Shown: positions 22,290 through 33,098 of the stretch, one piece after another
How positions within the stretch are numbered: position 1 is the first letter of the stretch
Layout of the letters: the number at the start of each line of letters is the position of its first letter
From: Gyrodactylus bullatarudis
Lineage: Eukaryota > Platyhelminthes > Monogenea > Gyrodactylidea > Gyrodactylidae
NCBI GenBank assembly: GCA_012064415.1
Contig: SSNU01000107.1
Location: 51,394 to 115,393, forward strand
DNA length: 64,000 bases
Direction of reading: 5' to 3'
Made by a program: the position numbers and the translations under genes
The notes under the pieces: generated by a model
The model's input: the letters and a program-made list of their open reading frames with translations, nothing else
What the model was told of the DNA's origin: nothing
Databases searched by the model: none

Positions 22290-23480
22290 TGGAAAAATTT
22301 ATGTATGCGAAGACAATCTCTATCAAGTTAGAGTTCATATAAAAATAGTAAATACCAGTGACCACAATTTGCTATTAGGCTTATTGTCTAAAAATAGACT
22401 TTTTTGGCTATTGATCTGGAATCATTCGAAATTCAAAATAAATTTTAACTTGACTATTTTCGGTACAGTAGTACCTCCGTAATGGATGTGGATGCGAACC
22501 CACTACTCGTTTCAATTTCTTACTTGTTTATGTATCTTTGCTTCATTTGAATTGTTAAAATAATTTTAAGCCTCCAAAACATCTATACACAATGATTAAG
22601 ACTCAAATTACCTTAGTTTACTCAATCTGGTTATCATTATTTTCCACCAAAGTTTGAGGTTCGCAAAATCTGAAATCTATTCATCACAGGGGATTTATAC
22701 AATCTGGCGATGAATTTATCATTCCTGTAATACAGGAATCTAGTAATCATAACAGCGATGGATAAGTTGTTTGTTTTGAAGGTAGAGCAGGCCCCTTTTT
22801 ACACACAAGATATTTTCGAGAAAAAATAAAAAACATTAAATTTACTTTGGAAAAGGTGTTTTTTAATTTTTAGATGTCAATTTCATGATCAACTTTTACT
22901 GATGATAAATAGGATATTTTTAATTAAAGATACGCAGTTTTTTGTACTGAAATAAAATTCTATTGAATAGTGTAAAATTCAACTAAAATATTATGCCTTC
23001 TTTCAAGTGACGAGAAGAATATGTTTATAAAATTCAGGGGTAAAATTCATTCATTTTCCACATCCATTACGGAGGTACTTCTTTATTACTTAAGTTTATG
23101 TGCCAACTCTGCGTAGAGGTAAAGAAGAATATATCAATGATGTGTGCGTTGGTATATATTTTACTGACATACTCGATTGATTGTAATTCAGGTTCTAGCC
23201 TGTCTAGTTGAAATTTGATCAAACTTGCGGTTTTGAATACAACCTTCAATTATATGCCAATTATATCCCAAAATCTGAATGGGCTTTTCAGGAGATTTCA
23301 AATGATGTATAAATCATATGTCTCGAAAGCTATTTAGGAACTGGTTGTAATAGAAACAGTGATTTTTTTAATTCACGGGATGAAAAATTGCAGAATTTTA
23401 TTTCGGCCATTTTCTCATGATACAAGTTGGAATATTTTTCTCTAATCATTTTCAATATAGCATAAGGAAAATAAGTTTTA
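22290..23480. other. no identifiable gene
   Basis: AT-rich. Near its two ends it contains the complementary phrases GTACCTCCGTAATGGATGTG (22469-22490) and CACATCCATTACGGAGGTAC (23058-23078), an inverted repeat suggesting an old terminal-inverted-repeat element of about 0.6 kb without a readable gene. Confidence 0.4.
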
Positions 23481-23629
23481 CGGATGAAAATGTCTAGTAT
23501 TTTGTTACCCTTCGGTCATTTTCATTATTGGATAGTGCAGCACCTATACTTACAAAGTTTAACTAGAAATATTTCGTTATAGGTGCTTAGGTCGTATATC
23601 CCACAGGTACGTCCTATTTGATAATGGAT

Positions 23630-23670
23630 TAGCCCATGTCGCAATGCGAGAGGTCCGAGGTTCAAATTCC
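23630..23670 (+). promoter_or_regulatory. tRNA-like internal Pol III promoter (A-like and B box)
   Basis: GGTTCAAATTCC at 23659-23670 fits the Pol III B box (GGTTCRANTCC). TAGCCCATGTCGC from 23630 resembles an A box at tRNA-like spacing. The second copy keeps the B box (minus strand, plus 51755-51766). This suggests transcription starting just upstream of the ribozyme. Confidence 0.6.
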
Positions 23671-23677
23671 AGGTTGT

Positions 23678-23723
23678 GGCATACTGATGAGTCCAGAAAA
23701 AGGACGAAACGCGCGTATATGTC
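23678..23723 (+). ncRNA. hammerhead ribozyme, canonical core
   Basis: Stem I is GGCATA (23678-23683) with TATGTC (23718-23723), 6 pairs including one wobble. The core is CTGATGA (23684-23690). Stem II is GTCC-loop-GGAC (23691-23705), four perfect pairs. GAAAC is at 23706-23710, with stem III GCGC(G) and predicted cleavage after GTA (23717). The stem III palindrome has almost no loop, the arrangement known from hammerheads that act as dimers. It begins 7 nt after the B box. Confidence 0.88.
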
Positions 23724-24034
23724 TACCATATATGTATACTTAGATTATTTCTAAATGCTTTGTAAGTTTCTTTCGTACTAGTCTCGGTGGGATCCATTAG
23801 TAAGCTGTAACATTCAGCGACATGGGCTAATCCATTACCAAATAGAACGTACCTGTGGGATATACGACCTAAGCACCTAGAACGAAATATTTCTAGTTAA
23901 ATTTTCATTATTATTCATTTTAATCAATTATCATTCATTTATTTTTATTTTTATCTTCACTTATATTTCTTCTCTAAAATAAATAATAATAAAAAATGAT
24001 CGAAGGGTTACAAAATACTAGACATTTTCATGAG

Positions 24035-24625
24035 ATATAATGTTAGATCGTGAATTACTAATATTATAATAATATTTTGGATGAATACGTCAAATCTTTG
24101 AAATTTATAATTCATCAAGTCTCACAAAGAAGATTCATTTATTTCTTTTATAAACATATAATTATAATTAAATTTTATTTTTGTATAAAAATTATTTTCT
24201 AATAATATTTCATATGTATTGTTCAATAAAATTTTCATTTCATTTCATCAAAGAATCTTTCTATCAAAGGCTATCTAAACCTTTGATGACTACTTGAAAG
24301 TCATAATATCAAGTTTGGGAGATTTTCACTTAAATGGGAATTTGACACTATCACTGCCACTTCAATAGAAAATAATTTTGAATAAAAATTAATATAATTC
24401 GTACCAAAAATTAATTCTTAATCACATTTTATCCCATGAAAAATAAAATTGAACATATTAAAATTGAATTTTTTTACTACATGATTACCAAAAATTTTTA
24501 TTAAATCATTAAATCCAATATTTTACAAATTCTCAATTATAATAAAAACAACTCTGGATAATTTTTCATGCTTGGTTTTTCTTTTCAAGAGATTCTATGG
24601 TAAAAGTTTAATTATGAGGTTTCTT
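24035..24625. other. no identifiable gene
   Basis: Very AT-rich, no open frames or repeats that I recognise. It would be intron of the minus-strand exon series. Confidence 0.4.
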
Positions 24626-24627
24626 AC

Positions 24628-24915
24628 CTTCTAATAATTTGGCCTTGAGGAATTTCTTATGGTATTTATTAAGTTCGATAACACATTTTACGTAAATATT
24701 TTTAAACAATAAGAATGCAAACGTAGCTTCATATATACAATTGTGGTATCTAATATCCAAGTCTTCACAAGTATCTTGTAGGTCAAATTTTTCAATACAT
24801 CTTCCCATTTCGTAAAATGACACCTCCTTTTTATTATTATTATTATTTAAATAGTATTCGAATTTTTTTTGAATACATTCTTCTTTTATCCAGTATTTCA
24901 TTTTGTAAGTCTTAT
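24628..24915 (-). CDS. predicted host exon (exon E of minus-strand series)
   Basis: 288 nt, open. It ends at donor GTAAGA (plus 24622-24627) with one leftover base and starts after a TTTAG acceptor with two bases; an alternative acceptor 6 nt upstream keeps the frame. Both flanking introns are therefore phase 1. The product (KTYKMKYWIKEECIQKKFEY, five Asn in a row, then five spaced Cys) contains an aromatic-rich stretch FAFLLFKNIYVKCVIEL. No family recognised. It joins exon D (26202-26564) in phase. Confidence 0.5.
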
Positions 24916-24944
24916 CTAAATCTTAAGCAATTTTAATTTTTCTA

Positions 24945-25440
24945 TTGGATATTCATAAAAATACAGTTTCCTCTCATAAGAGACTGGCCCCTCGAGATGA
25001 CGATTCGAGATTCTATGTTCCTCTTGTTAATTCTACAAGACTTATTCTACCAGTTCTATACTTGAAGTTGGGAGTATTTGTCAAAAGTCTTTCTGGAGAG
25101 AATCATAGATTTTTAGCAGACAAATACAAAATAAGCTTAGCAAAAGCAGAAAAGGGGGCCTTCATTGGTCCTCAAGTTAACAAAATACTTGAAGATAAGG
25201 ATTTTCATAAAACATTGACTTCGTCCCAAATCAAAGCAAATACAAGTTGTTTCTGCTATAAACTATAATAAAAAGGATGGTATTTGTGGAAGAATTGGCC
25301 ATTTAATTCGCTGTTTTAAGACAATTTAAGGGCATATGAGTTATAAAGTACGCTTGCTGTGGAGTCATTTAGATAAATTGCCTAAAGACAGAACCACAAA
25401 TCAGCATGGCGAGAGATTCCACCAGGAGTTGAAAAGAAAG
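24945..25440 (+). pseudogene. transposon-associated LWDSRA-family protein, copy 2
   Basis: YVPLVNSTRLILPVLYLKLG, then AEKGAFIGPQVNKILEDKDF and TLTSSQIKA, then after stops SYKVRLLWSHLDKLPKD and QHGERFHQELKR. This covers the C-terminal half of the family missing from copy 1 at 19.8-20.7 kb. The family block RSHLDYFP...GERFHQD is recognisable. No promoter or N-terminus remains. Confidence 0.65.
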
Positions 25441-26201
25441 ATTTTTAGGTGAAAATAAGGAAGGAATTTTTAGTGATTATTGCTGGTTTATATCAAAAAA
25501 TTAAAAAGAAAATTTTGCTTAATATAAAATTGTTCATAAATTTTCGTATTTTCTTCACTGAAAAATACTCTACTCTCATTGGTCAATGTGAGGTAGAATT
25601 GCGACATATAATACTAGGGGAAGAGAAAATTGTATGTAACAGATATTGACAGCAAAGTGTATATGATATCGTGCGTGTGTATGCCTGTCACTTCTAGTGA
25701 TATATTCGAAACTCTGAGGACGTATAACTTTTCACAGGAATTACCTACAAGATGAAGTAACATATTCTTGATCAGCTTGACAAGACGAATAAACTGTTAT
25801 ACTAGTAATAATTTTCTTACTCAATTTTACTTTGGAAAACCGAATTTTTAGCACTTATCCAGTAAAATTTCGTATAAGAATTGAGAATTCACCACATTTT
25901 TCATCATCTTATTTGACCATTTAGCTTTCATTCAAGCCTAAATTATACATTCTAGAAAAAAATAACTCAGAAAAAACTTTAATGGCCGCAAAAAAATTTG
26001 AGTAAAAATGAATGGCACCACGAGAATCAGCGTGAAAATCTGAACAAGATATGTAAATGTCAGCTGATTCGATTTTTTACTGTTGCACAATGTATTAATT
26101 CAATAAATAATTTCAAGACGTGATAATTTTCTTTTTAATTTTCATTTACTTGATCAAGACCAAGAGGAAAAAGATTAGTTGTATCTCTTTGAATAACGTA
26201 C

Positions 26202-26564
26202 TCGTAATTTCAACTATACAGTTCTTCAAACGTTCAATTACTTTTTTATTATTAGACATGAATAGAATTTCAGATAGAAATTCGTTCTCATTAATAAGAA
26301 GTTTAATTTTCTTATCATTCGATTTTAGAATTTTATATGGCTTAAAACTTCTTTGATGGAAGTTTTCTCCATTAAGATTTAGAAAAAAGTCAATCAAATC
26401 ATCTCTTGGATAGAACGTATCCATTTCACGAACGATATTTTGGTTCTGGAAATACGATAAACTCCAAAATTTTCCTTCTTTATAATCTGGAATAATATTC
26501 TTTATAAGAACATTATTAAAAAGAAATACATATGGTATAGTTCTAATCTTTAGTTCAAATTTAT
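26202..26564 (-). CDS. predicted host exon (exon D of minus-strand series)
   Basis: 363 nt, the longest of the series, with no stop. It ends at donor GTACGT (plus 26196-26201), leaving one base. The likely acceptor is AAAG at plus 26565-26568, leaving two bases: phase 1 on both sides. Product begins KFELKIRTIPYVFLFNNVL, contains DTFYPRDDLIDFFLNLNGEN, and ends RLKNCIVEIT. No domain recognised. Joining to exon C at 32.4-32.7 kb restores a complete codon (GAT). Confidence 0.5.
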
Positions 26565-27129
26565 CTTTAATGTTAATCGGATTTTATTATTATAATGATA
26601 TGAAAGGTGTTAATTAAAATTGCAAAAAAATCTCCATGTTTATATCAAATATGAAAAAAAGAATTAAAAATCAATTAGGTTAAGGTAGTTATTTTTTAAA
26701 AATAATTTTTGTTATTATAAAAACTTCTTATTATAAAACTAAATTCATTAATTATATTGGTTTCTGAGTTCATAATGAAGGACCTAAGTATATGAAGAAA
26801 ACAGAAGTAAATTTTAGTGAGAAGCTTTAAAATTCGTCAGGTCTACTCAGACTCTAAATACGGTTGATTTCGGTTATTTGATAGAGGGAGTTAAATTTTG
26901 ACAAATTGAATTCGCTCTGAATCTGTTTTTTGGTGAAAGGGATAATTTATAGTTACCCGCTATATCTCGTTCAACAGTCGTTGTTAGACGGGGTTTTCTA
27001 CTCTCTAATTGCTAGTTAAAGTTTTTTTTTATATCTGAGTACCAACATTTTTTCAAATTTTTACTAAATCTGTTTTTGCAGCTCAGCCACTGGATTAGTT
27101 GATAATGGGTGTTAGCATTAACATAATCT

Positions 27130-27440
27130 GTTCTCAGAAATGTTTTATAAAATTTTCCACCTTCTGAAAGAGACTTTCTTGAAATCCGAAATCCGAGATC
27201 AATATTTAACGTCTGAAGTTGTTCCTATCCCCGAGTGTAAGAATCCTGAAATTTTTGAATTTCGTCCAATCTTATTACAACAAACATTCATGAGAATCAT
27301 TGATTCAATCATCATTTTTGTTTTGAAGAAAAACAATTGATTTTAATATTTTAGATGATACCCAACATGGAAAATGCATTGAAGATATGAATTTTTTTCA
27401 ACATTGTTTCTTGTTAATGCTTCACAAAGGATCAAAATTG
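27130..27440 (+). pseudogene. LINE reverse transcriptase scrap
   Basis: VVPIPECKNPEIFEFRPILL, then TFMRIIDSIIIF and DDTQHGKC. The order PIPK-NP-FRPISLL-QHGF is that of the RT finger region of non-LTR elements. Only about 90 residues are readable. The ORF at 27579-27794 downstream is unrecognised. Confidence 0.5.
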
Positions 27441-28389
27441 CTCCAATTGTTCTAGAAGAGATTGGATTCTTATAAGTGTTCAGTCTTCAATACGAAAGTT
27501 AACTTTAGATCACTATAGAAATTGCCATCCACCACCAATGTGTATATTACGGTAAACGACCAATGACATTCTTTTTATTTGATAAAAGATTCCCATTCTA
27601 ATATGGGTCGCCAACCCAGGTCAGCATCATCATCTATTCCCAAGCACAAGTACCTTGCTACTCTTGAGTTAACTTCTGGCTCATCACTTGTTGTCACCGA
27701 ACGCTTGGATGAGCTGATAGGCTTGACTGAGTCCAGAGAATCCTTGGAATTTACATTAACTGGTGACACTTATGTCAGGAAGGATGGCAGTTGATCTAAT
27801 AATTAACACTTTTTCTGGGCATATCTTATCTTCTTGAGATTATTTTGCGAAGATGTATTGTCAAGTTTGATGGCCTGACGGCTGGATCGGAATCTTATGA
27901 TGGTTCCGTATAATAAAGACTAGTTGGAATCTCCAAATCATCCAAGTTCCACCCGAATTTCAAGCCTATCAGATGTTCTAATTTCCCTGCCATTGAAGAG
28001 TAAGTTGTCAATAAAATGTCACTTAATCAGCATCTATGCATTTGCCAGAAGTTCTTCTAAGTATATATTATTAATTATGGGAAAATTCTTTTCTTGATCA
28101 ACTGCCATTTACCGGACCAGTTTTGTTAAGGACAGCTTTGTTGAACGATTCCTCTATCAAGATCGGTAGCTTTCCCAAAGAGATAAAAGTGGTGACGGTA
28201 ATATCTAAAAGTACATACAGATGGTCACAAGGCTTGTTATTTGTTTTTTTTTGAAGGTGATAAAATCGATTCCAGTAAAATAACTTCGAATATCTTCTGA
28301 TACGAATATATATACGATCAACTAAGCATAGAGAATTCTTCAGCGAAAAAAGCTCTCTTGAATGAATCTTGATGAAAATGTTCAGACAT

Positions 28390-29000
28390 TAATTGCCTTA
28401 TTTCCTCGAAGATATTCTGAGGGTGCTTACTCACAATCTTCAAATATCAAGTCAAAATAATGCATTAAGAAGAGAAGAGACGGTCATGGCAGTAAAAGAA
28501 GTAGATAATAACACGTCTTTGTTCTCAACATTTGAAGGTGACGTCCTGGCTGACACAACAAAATCTAGGATCAGACAATTGTGCAATTCAACCTTTCCGA
28601 AATTGGATGTAAAGTTTGTCTTCAAAACCAAAAGATTATTTTCCAATGCTATGAAGAATCGTATGTTTTGTATAGGACGCTTATAGACAGAGTAACATAA
28701 CATTTACACAAAGGTGATATTGCAATAAGGAACCACTTGAAGAAGTGTGATGAAAAAGTTTCCCCAAAAAAACTTTGAAATGATATACAGACAAACAGGC
28801 AAAAACATCACATCTCTCAAGACTGCAGAAGCCGCCTTTATATTAAAAGAACAACCTAGCTTATCAATTAAAATTTTAACAAAAGATTTGTTCAAAAATA
28901 CATACATAAGCTTTAGAAGCGACTCAAGAAGTAGAACAACAAGAATAAAAGGGACCATCCCTATCTTCATTAAATTGAATTTCAAATGAGATAGTTTCAG
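28390..29000 (+). pseudogene. PLE linker and GIY-YIG remnant
   Basis: FEGDVLADTTKSRIRQLCNS, then TFPKLDVKFVFKTKRLFSN, aligns with the PFKGDVLAK to KLFSN linker of the PLE at 43.15-43.28 kb. After stops come FEMIYRQTGKNITSLKTAEA and LKEQPSLSIK, the end of the endonuclease. Upstream, 28385-28435 resembles the 73-bp terminal repeat of the 12.3-15.1 kb element. It is a short, heavily mutated copy. Confidence 0.65.
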
Positions 29001-29573
29001 TTATGATCTAAGAAGAAAGTTGAATAATCTTGTAAATGAACATTAAAATGATATACAATTAAAGGTTGTATTTTATAACCACAAGCTTATTCAAATTACA
29101 TCTTAAAGACAAACTCACAGAAACTGAACAATCTAATCTCATCTACTGCTTTGAAGCCTCATGTGGAGCTAGGTATATAGGCCGAACACAAAGAAAATTA
29201 GCAATGAGCATTTAAAAAGGAGTAGCTCATCAATGAAGAAACACATTGATAGGTGCGGATGCGACGCAATTTTAAAATCATATATAAGGACTCAAAAAAT
29301 AAACTTACAGACCTCAAAATCAGGGGGAGGATACATAATGGGGGAGGATCCAATTCTGTGCATCCAAAAGAATTACTCACACAATTTGGAACTACCATGG
29401 AAAAATCGATTTTTAATTTTTCTTTTCTACCTACTAGAAAAGTTTTTTGGTTTTTCATCAATTGGAATTACGCATGAGAACACTAACTATTTTCATTCAT
29501 TACAATTCATTTATAACTTTTATTAAATATTGAACCAGGAATTGAGACTGATGAGACCTGGCGAAATGTACAA
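29000..29573 (+). pseudogene. second PLE remnant with hammerhead core
   Basis: RRKLNNLVNEH and IQLKVVFYNHKLIQI precede a GIY-YIG scrap with KKHIDRCGCDAI and the ending GEDPILCIQKNYSHNLELPW, as in the remnant at 0.68-0.85 kb. A hammerhead core follows: CTGATGA at 29548-29554 and CGAAA at 29562-29566. I could not find a convincing stem I, so ribozyme activity is doubtful. The dispersed repeat at 29574-29706 comes directly after. Confidence 0.6.
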
Positions 29574-29706
29574 TGTAGCTAGCCTCTTCGATGAAAAAAT
29601 TGTTGATTTGATTGAGCAAACAATATTTTTCAGAGATGGTTTTTACGCTGAAAAATAATATAATATTCATTTTCTTTGAAATTGTGTCTTCGCAGAATAG
29701 CCCCTA
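29574..29706. repeat. dispersed PLE-end repeat, copy 2 (inverted)
   Basis: Reverse complement of 1128-1262, including AAGCTAGCCTCTTCGATG-type sequence. It lies directly 3' of a hammerhead core, which supports its being a PLE terminal repeat. Confidence 0.6.
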
Positions 29707-29889
29707 AATTTTTTTGATTTCGAAGTTTACAAATTAAATGCAAGAATTATTCAAACAAAATAATTAATTTCGAAAATCACTGTTTTAATAATGGCTATTA
29801 TTCAATTATTTTATTAGAATTAAAATTTAATTACTATTATTTGGTTCTGAACTCATGAGGGAAGGTTAGAGAAAACGGACGTATATTAT

Positions 29890-29927
29890 AGTGATTAACG
29901 TTATATTTCGTCAGGTCTCTTCAGACT
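29890..29927 (-). ncRNA. hammerhead ribozyme, left end of element
   Basis: Mirror copy of 30541-30578. The core CTGAAGA is intact (position 7 is variable), followed by GACCTGAC and GAAA. It differs from the right copy at one stem II base. Confidence 0.65.
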
Positions 29928-29971
29928 CTACCCTGGTTAACATATAAATACTATCACAATGCGAAATTTTT

Positions 29972-30430
29972 GTGCACCTCCTGCTGAACAGCGCAGAAGG
30001 CCACTACATTACGAAATGGAAGCCAGATCTTTGTGTACAGAAAATCTTAGCATCAAAACTTGGTTTCAAAGGTCGGGATGTTCATATAAAAAGTAAACAG
30101 CTGACAAAAATTAGCAACATTCTGAAACCAAATGCCCCACCCCCTCGCGTAAGCTCAACTCAAATGGATAGAAGTGAAAATAATGAGAAGTTGGCTGTAG
30201 CCGATAATCAAATTGTTAATATCCAGAGTTCCGCCCCAGCAACAGGTCCAGAGTTGGTAATAATTGAAACTAAAGAGAAGTCAACAACAGTTGATAATCA
30301 AATTACAAGCCAACCTGTAATTAGCGAGAAGAGAAAGAACGAAAAACGCTCAGCGACTAAACGAAAAAGAAGAGGTTCCGCTGGTCAGTTACAAATTGAT
30401 GCATTCCTGAAGAGGCAAAAAGTGAAATGA
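29972..30430 (+). CDS. PLE C-terminal tail ORF with PIP-box-like motif
   Basis: An intact 152-codon frame. It begins inside the last part of a GIY-YIG domain (AEGHYITKWKPDLCVQKILA; compare AEAHYIKTLKPDLCK at 35.0 kb), followed by FKGRDVHIKSKQLTKI. A hydrophilic region follows, then a basic patch (SEKRKNEKRSATKRKRRG) and the ending GQLQIDAFLKRQKVK. QLQIDAFL (30386-30409) fits Q-x-x-I-x-x-F-L, a PCNA-interacting-peptide-like pattern. Being open while the RT is absent is unusual for this window. Its 5' end lies within the inverted repeat, so the start codon may be accidental. Confidence 0.6.
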   Translation: MHLLLNSAEGHYITKWKPDLCVQKILASKLGFKGRDVHIKSKQLTKISNILKPNAPPPRVSSTQMDRSENNEKLAVADNQIVNIQSSAPATGPELVIIETKEKSTTVDNQITSQPVISEKRKNEKRSATKRKRRGSAGQLQIDAFLKRQKVK

Positions 30431-30540
30431 GAAGTGATCCCTCCCCCCCGACTTCTTCGATACGATTTACAATCAGCTCAACCAATGGAAGTGCACAAAA
30501 ATTTCGCATTGTGATAGTATTTATATGTTAACCAGGGTAG

Positions 30541-30578
30541 AGTCTGAAGAGACCTGGCGAAATATAACGTTAATCACT
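30541..30578 (+). ncRNA. hammerhead ribozyme, right end of element
   Basis: Stem I AGT (30541-30543) with ACT (30576-30578), short; core CTGAAGA (30544-30550); minimal stem II GACCTGGC; GAAA (30559-30562); stem III from TATAACGTTA; predicted cleavage after C30575. All invariant core residues are present. Confidence 0.65.
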
Positions 30579-30584
30579 AAAATT

Positions 30585-31860
30585 TAATTATTAAATTGTA
30601 CAATACTTTATTAGCCTTTAACTCAAGCTATTCAAATTTTGGTAACATTCTCGTCTATATATCATAATTCATTAGGCGCTACATTAATCTATTGTTTTTA
30701 TCATGAAAAACTAATTAAGATTTAAATAACATTCAGTTTATCCACGAATCATTTTAATTAAGATAAGAATAATTTTAATTTAATCAAATCAGTTAATCTA
30801 TTTATACAGCCCATAATACAAGAGGTATTGAGTTTAAACTGTTAAGTCTTATTTATTAGTTATTATAGAAACAAAATATCTCTCAAATATAGCTTATTTT
30901 TTTATTCTCATCGAGGAAACCTTTAGAATAAATCAAAGAACTTTAAAGCATTTATTTAGTCAATTAATTCCATCAAATCATAAATTAAATAATTATATAA
31001 TATCTGTTGATCAAATTCTGATAAACCCCGAATTTATGCTTCAACATCGATTCTTCAAAAAGCTTTATCATTGGCTCAAACATAAATAATCATTTAGAGC
31101 AATTTAAACAGTTTTTAGTAAGCGGTGGTGGATCCGAAGCATTTTCATAACTCATGAATCATAAGGCAGATTATACAGCGTAGCATTACTTTAATATTAG
31201 TTAAATCTTGAAGCTCTTATGAGCTGGATAAAAATCCGAATTCTGGGGAAAATCATGTTTATAAATATATATTCATAGTAAATTTTATCCCGTAATTTCA
31301 TTGTGATTCAACACTAGGAGATTTTACTTCTGACAACACTGCTTCTGTGTAAACATTTTAAATATTACGCGAATGAAACAACAGCAAAAAATAATTGGAG
31401 CAACTTATATAAGCAGAAACAAAAATTCAAAATTATGGATGTATAAAATCAGCTTAGTAATAATATAAATTAATTTGATTTTTGTGAATGAAAAAAACGA
31501 TATTCGAAAATTGAAAACGTTTTTAATTTCTTTTTGAAAATACTGTATTTTTCTGAGGGATATTATTCAGATTTAATAAGACATTAACTTTGCCTAGGAA
31601 TTTCATCTCTCACAAAAAAGAAATTATGACAAAGGCGCGGAATTCAAATCTCAAAAGGGGCAAATCTTTTAATAAGCCTAAAATAATTATCATATTCGTG
31701 AAATTCTGATCAAAAAATATTGTTTGCTAATATCGATTTCCGGAAGGGGTTAGCCTAATGTACATTTGAATTTTAAATATAATTTTTTTGTTAAAATTTT
31801 AATTGATGAATATCTTAAGTTACCCGGACGTATATGAAGATGTACGTATTTATTTATTAA
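30585..31860. other. no identifiable gene
   Basis: Nearly 1.3 kb of AT-rich sequence with no open frame, repeat or splice-site-bounded exon that I can support. Confidence 0.45.
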
Positions 31861-32260
31861 ATAATTACCTAGCTTATGTATCCAAAAGAAATTTGTACAA
31901 AAATTAGTGCTCCCCAAGCCACTAATTAAGCAATGACACAACGATGGTGAACGATTTTTATGAAGCTCAACTTCAAAGGTGATGGGTTCAGTAATGACAT
32001 TAGAAGAAGACTAAATGATCTCATCAATCAATATTATAGTAACATACAATTGAAAATTGTATTTAAAACTCAGAGATTGTTTTTTTTGATTGATAAGGAT
32101 TTGCTGAAGACAGAGGAGAAAGGTCTATTAGTTCACAAATTCCAATGTGATTGTGTAACTTCATATATAGGTAGAACGATTAGGAAATTAATTACACGAA
32201 CGGATGATCATCTGAAGAAGGATACTGCGGTTACGAGGCGTCTTAGACAAACTCTCGTGA
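31861..32260 (+). pseudogene. rearranged PLE linker/GIY-YIG scraps
   Basis: First a piece coding for the end of the endonuclease (FVQKLVLPKPLIK, compare FVQPSVLPRPILK at 43.6 kb). Next, in the wrong order, the upstream linker and start of the domain: FKGDGFSNDIRRRLNDLINQ, IQLKIVFKTQRLFF, CDCVTSYIGRTIRKLITRTD. The order shows rearrangement or two truncated copies side by side. Confidence 0.65.
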
Positions 32261-32432
32261 TATCGACTAAAGTAAGGGCTCATTGTATTTATATCATTAC
32301 CGAGATTTGGCTTAAAATTATGTTCATCACTCATACTTTTCTCTAACCATTCTCATTAATTCATATAACAATCAAAATTATTTTCTTAAAGGCATTCAAA
32401 AATATTATTATCGTAAAAATTAATATCATTAC

Positions 32433-32717
32433 CTTGAGCATTCTTCAAACATTCATACCAAGTTGCAATCTTATTTTGGTTTCCTTTGATTATTGCATTC
32501 ACTTGCTCATCATTGTAAAAAGCTCGTTCAATAGTTAATGTTCTTGAATCAGATTTGTTCAGTATTGATGCTCCAATACTAAAATTAAATATCTCTTTAT
32601 CTTTATTTAATATCCTTATTTTACTGCCAATATTACTTATGCTTGTGAAATCTTCTAAATAGTCATTCCCCGTACATTGAAAGCATATGAATGCATCGTA
32701 ATTCAAGAGGAAATTTT
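32433..32717 (-). CDS. predicted host exon (exon C of minus-strand series)
   Basis: 285 nt, open, between a good acceptor (TTTTTCTTCAAG on the minus strand, AG at plus 32718-32719) and donor GTAATG (plus 32427-32432). Two bases at the start and one at the end give phase-1 introns on both sides. Product includes YDAFICFQCTGNDYLEDFTS, then SRTLTIERAFYNDEQVN and ATWYECLKNAQ. No domain recognised. It is 381 nt from exon B, the shortest intron of the series, and joining them restores GAA. Confidence 0.55.
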
Positions 32718-33098
32718 CTTGAAGAAAAATTATAGATTATATAATTACGATATAGAAATTACCGTGTTCTTTACTAGCAAAGTGTGGTTACTGATCGTTA
32801 TATGAATGATGGAGATTATCTTCTTACACCTAGATTTGGATAAGCAAGTTTCGATTCCACGGTGGCAAATGTAGACACCTGATTTCTCATTGATTACTCA
32901 TCTAGAAGGCCGATGCAATAATCAGTTCTAGATCAGAAATGAATTCAAGCTAATCCTATACAAAGTATCGGAATAAACCTATGGTAACTGTTTTTTCTCT
33001 ATGAATTGAGTAATTATCAAAAATTATATAATAATCGTTCATCAATTAATCTTTCGGAAAAAATATTATAATGTAGCACAAGTATTCATTATTTTTAC

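Larger units (their letters stand above)
23485..24030. mobile_element. inverted-repeat element with Pol III box and hammerhead, copy 1
   Basis: Inner inverted repeats 23558-23642 and 23817-23901 (about 85 bp, few mismatches, containing CTTAGGTCGTATATCCCACA) enclose a tRNA-like promoter region and a hammerhead ribozyme. A second, outer inverted pair lies at 23485-23522 and 23993-24030. No protein is encoded. A relative with the same layout is at 51537-51930. It resembles the Sm-alpha retroposons of schistosomes (Pol III boxes plus hammerhead), except that here the unit is bounded by inverted repeats. Confidence 0.75.
29889..30579 (+). mobile_element. short PLE-derived element with 89-bp inverted ends
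   Basis: 29889-29977 and 30491-30579 are reverse complements over 89 bp with one mismatch that I can see. Each end contains a hammerhead ribozyme, so the two ribozymes face opposite ways. The interior carries only the PLE C-terminal tail ORF. The near-identity of the ends suggests recent formation or gene conversion. I saw no clear target duplication. Confidence 0.7.

Noticed and set aside
23600..23680. A genuine tRNA gene at the B box
   Set aside because: The T-arm and acceptor stem do not pair properly and the sequence runs straight into a hammerhead; it is only tRNA-like.
29541..29590. Fully active hammerhead at the CTGATGA of 29548
   Set aside because: The core is perfect but the flanks do not form a stem I, so only a hammerhead-like core is claimed.
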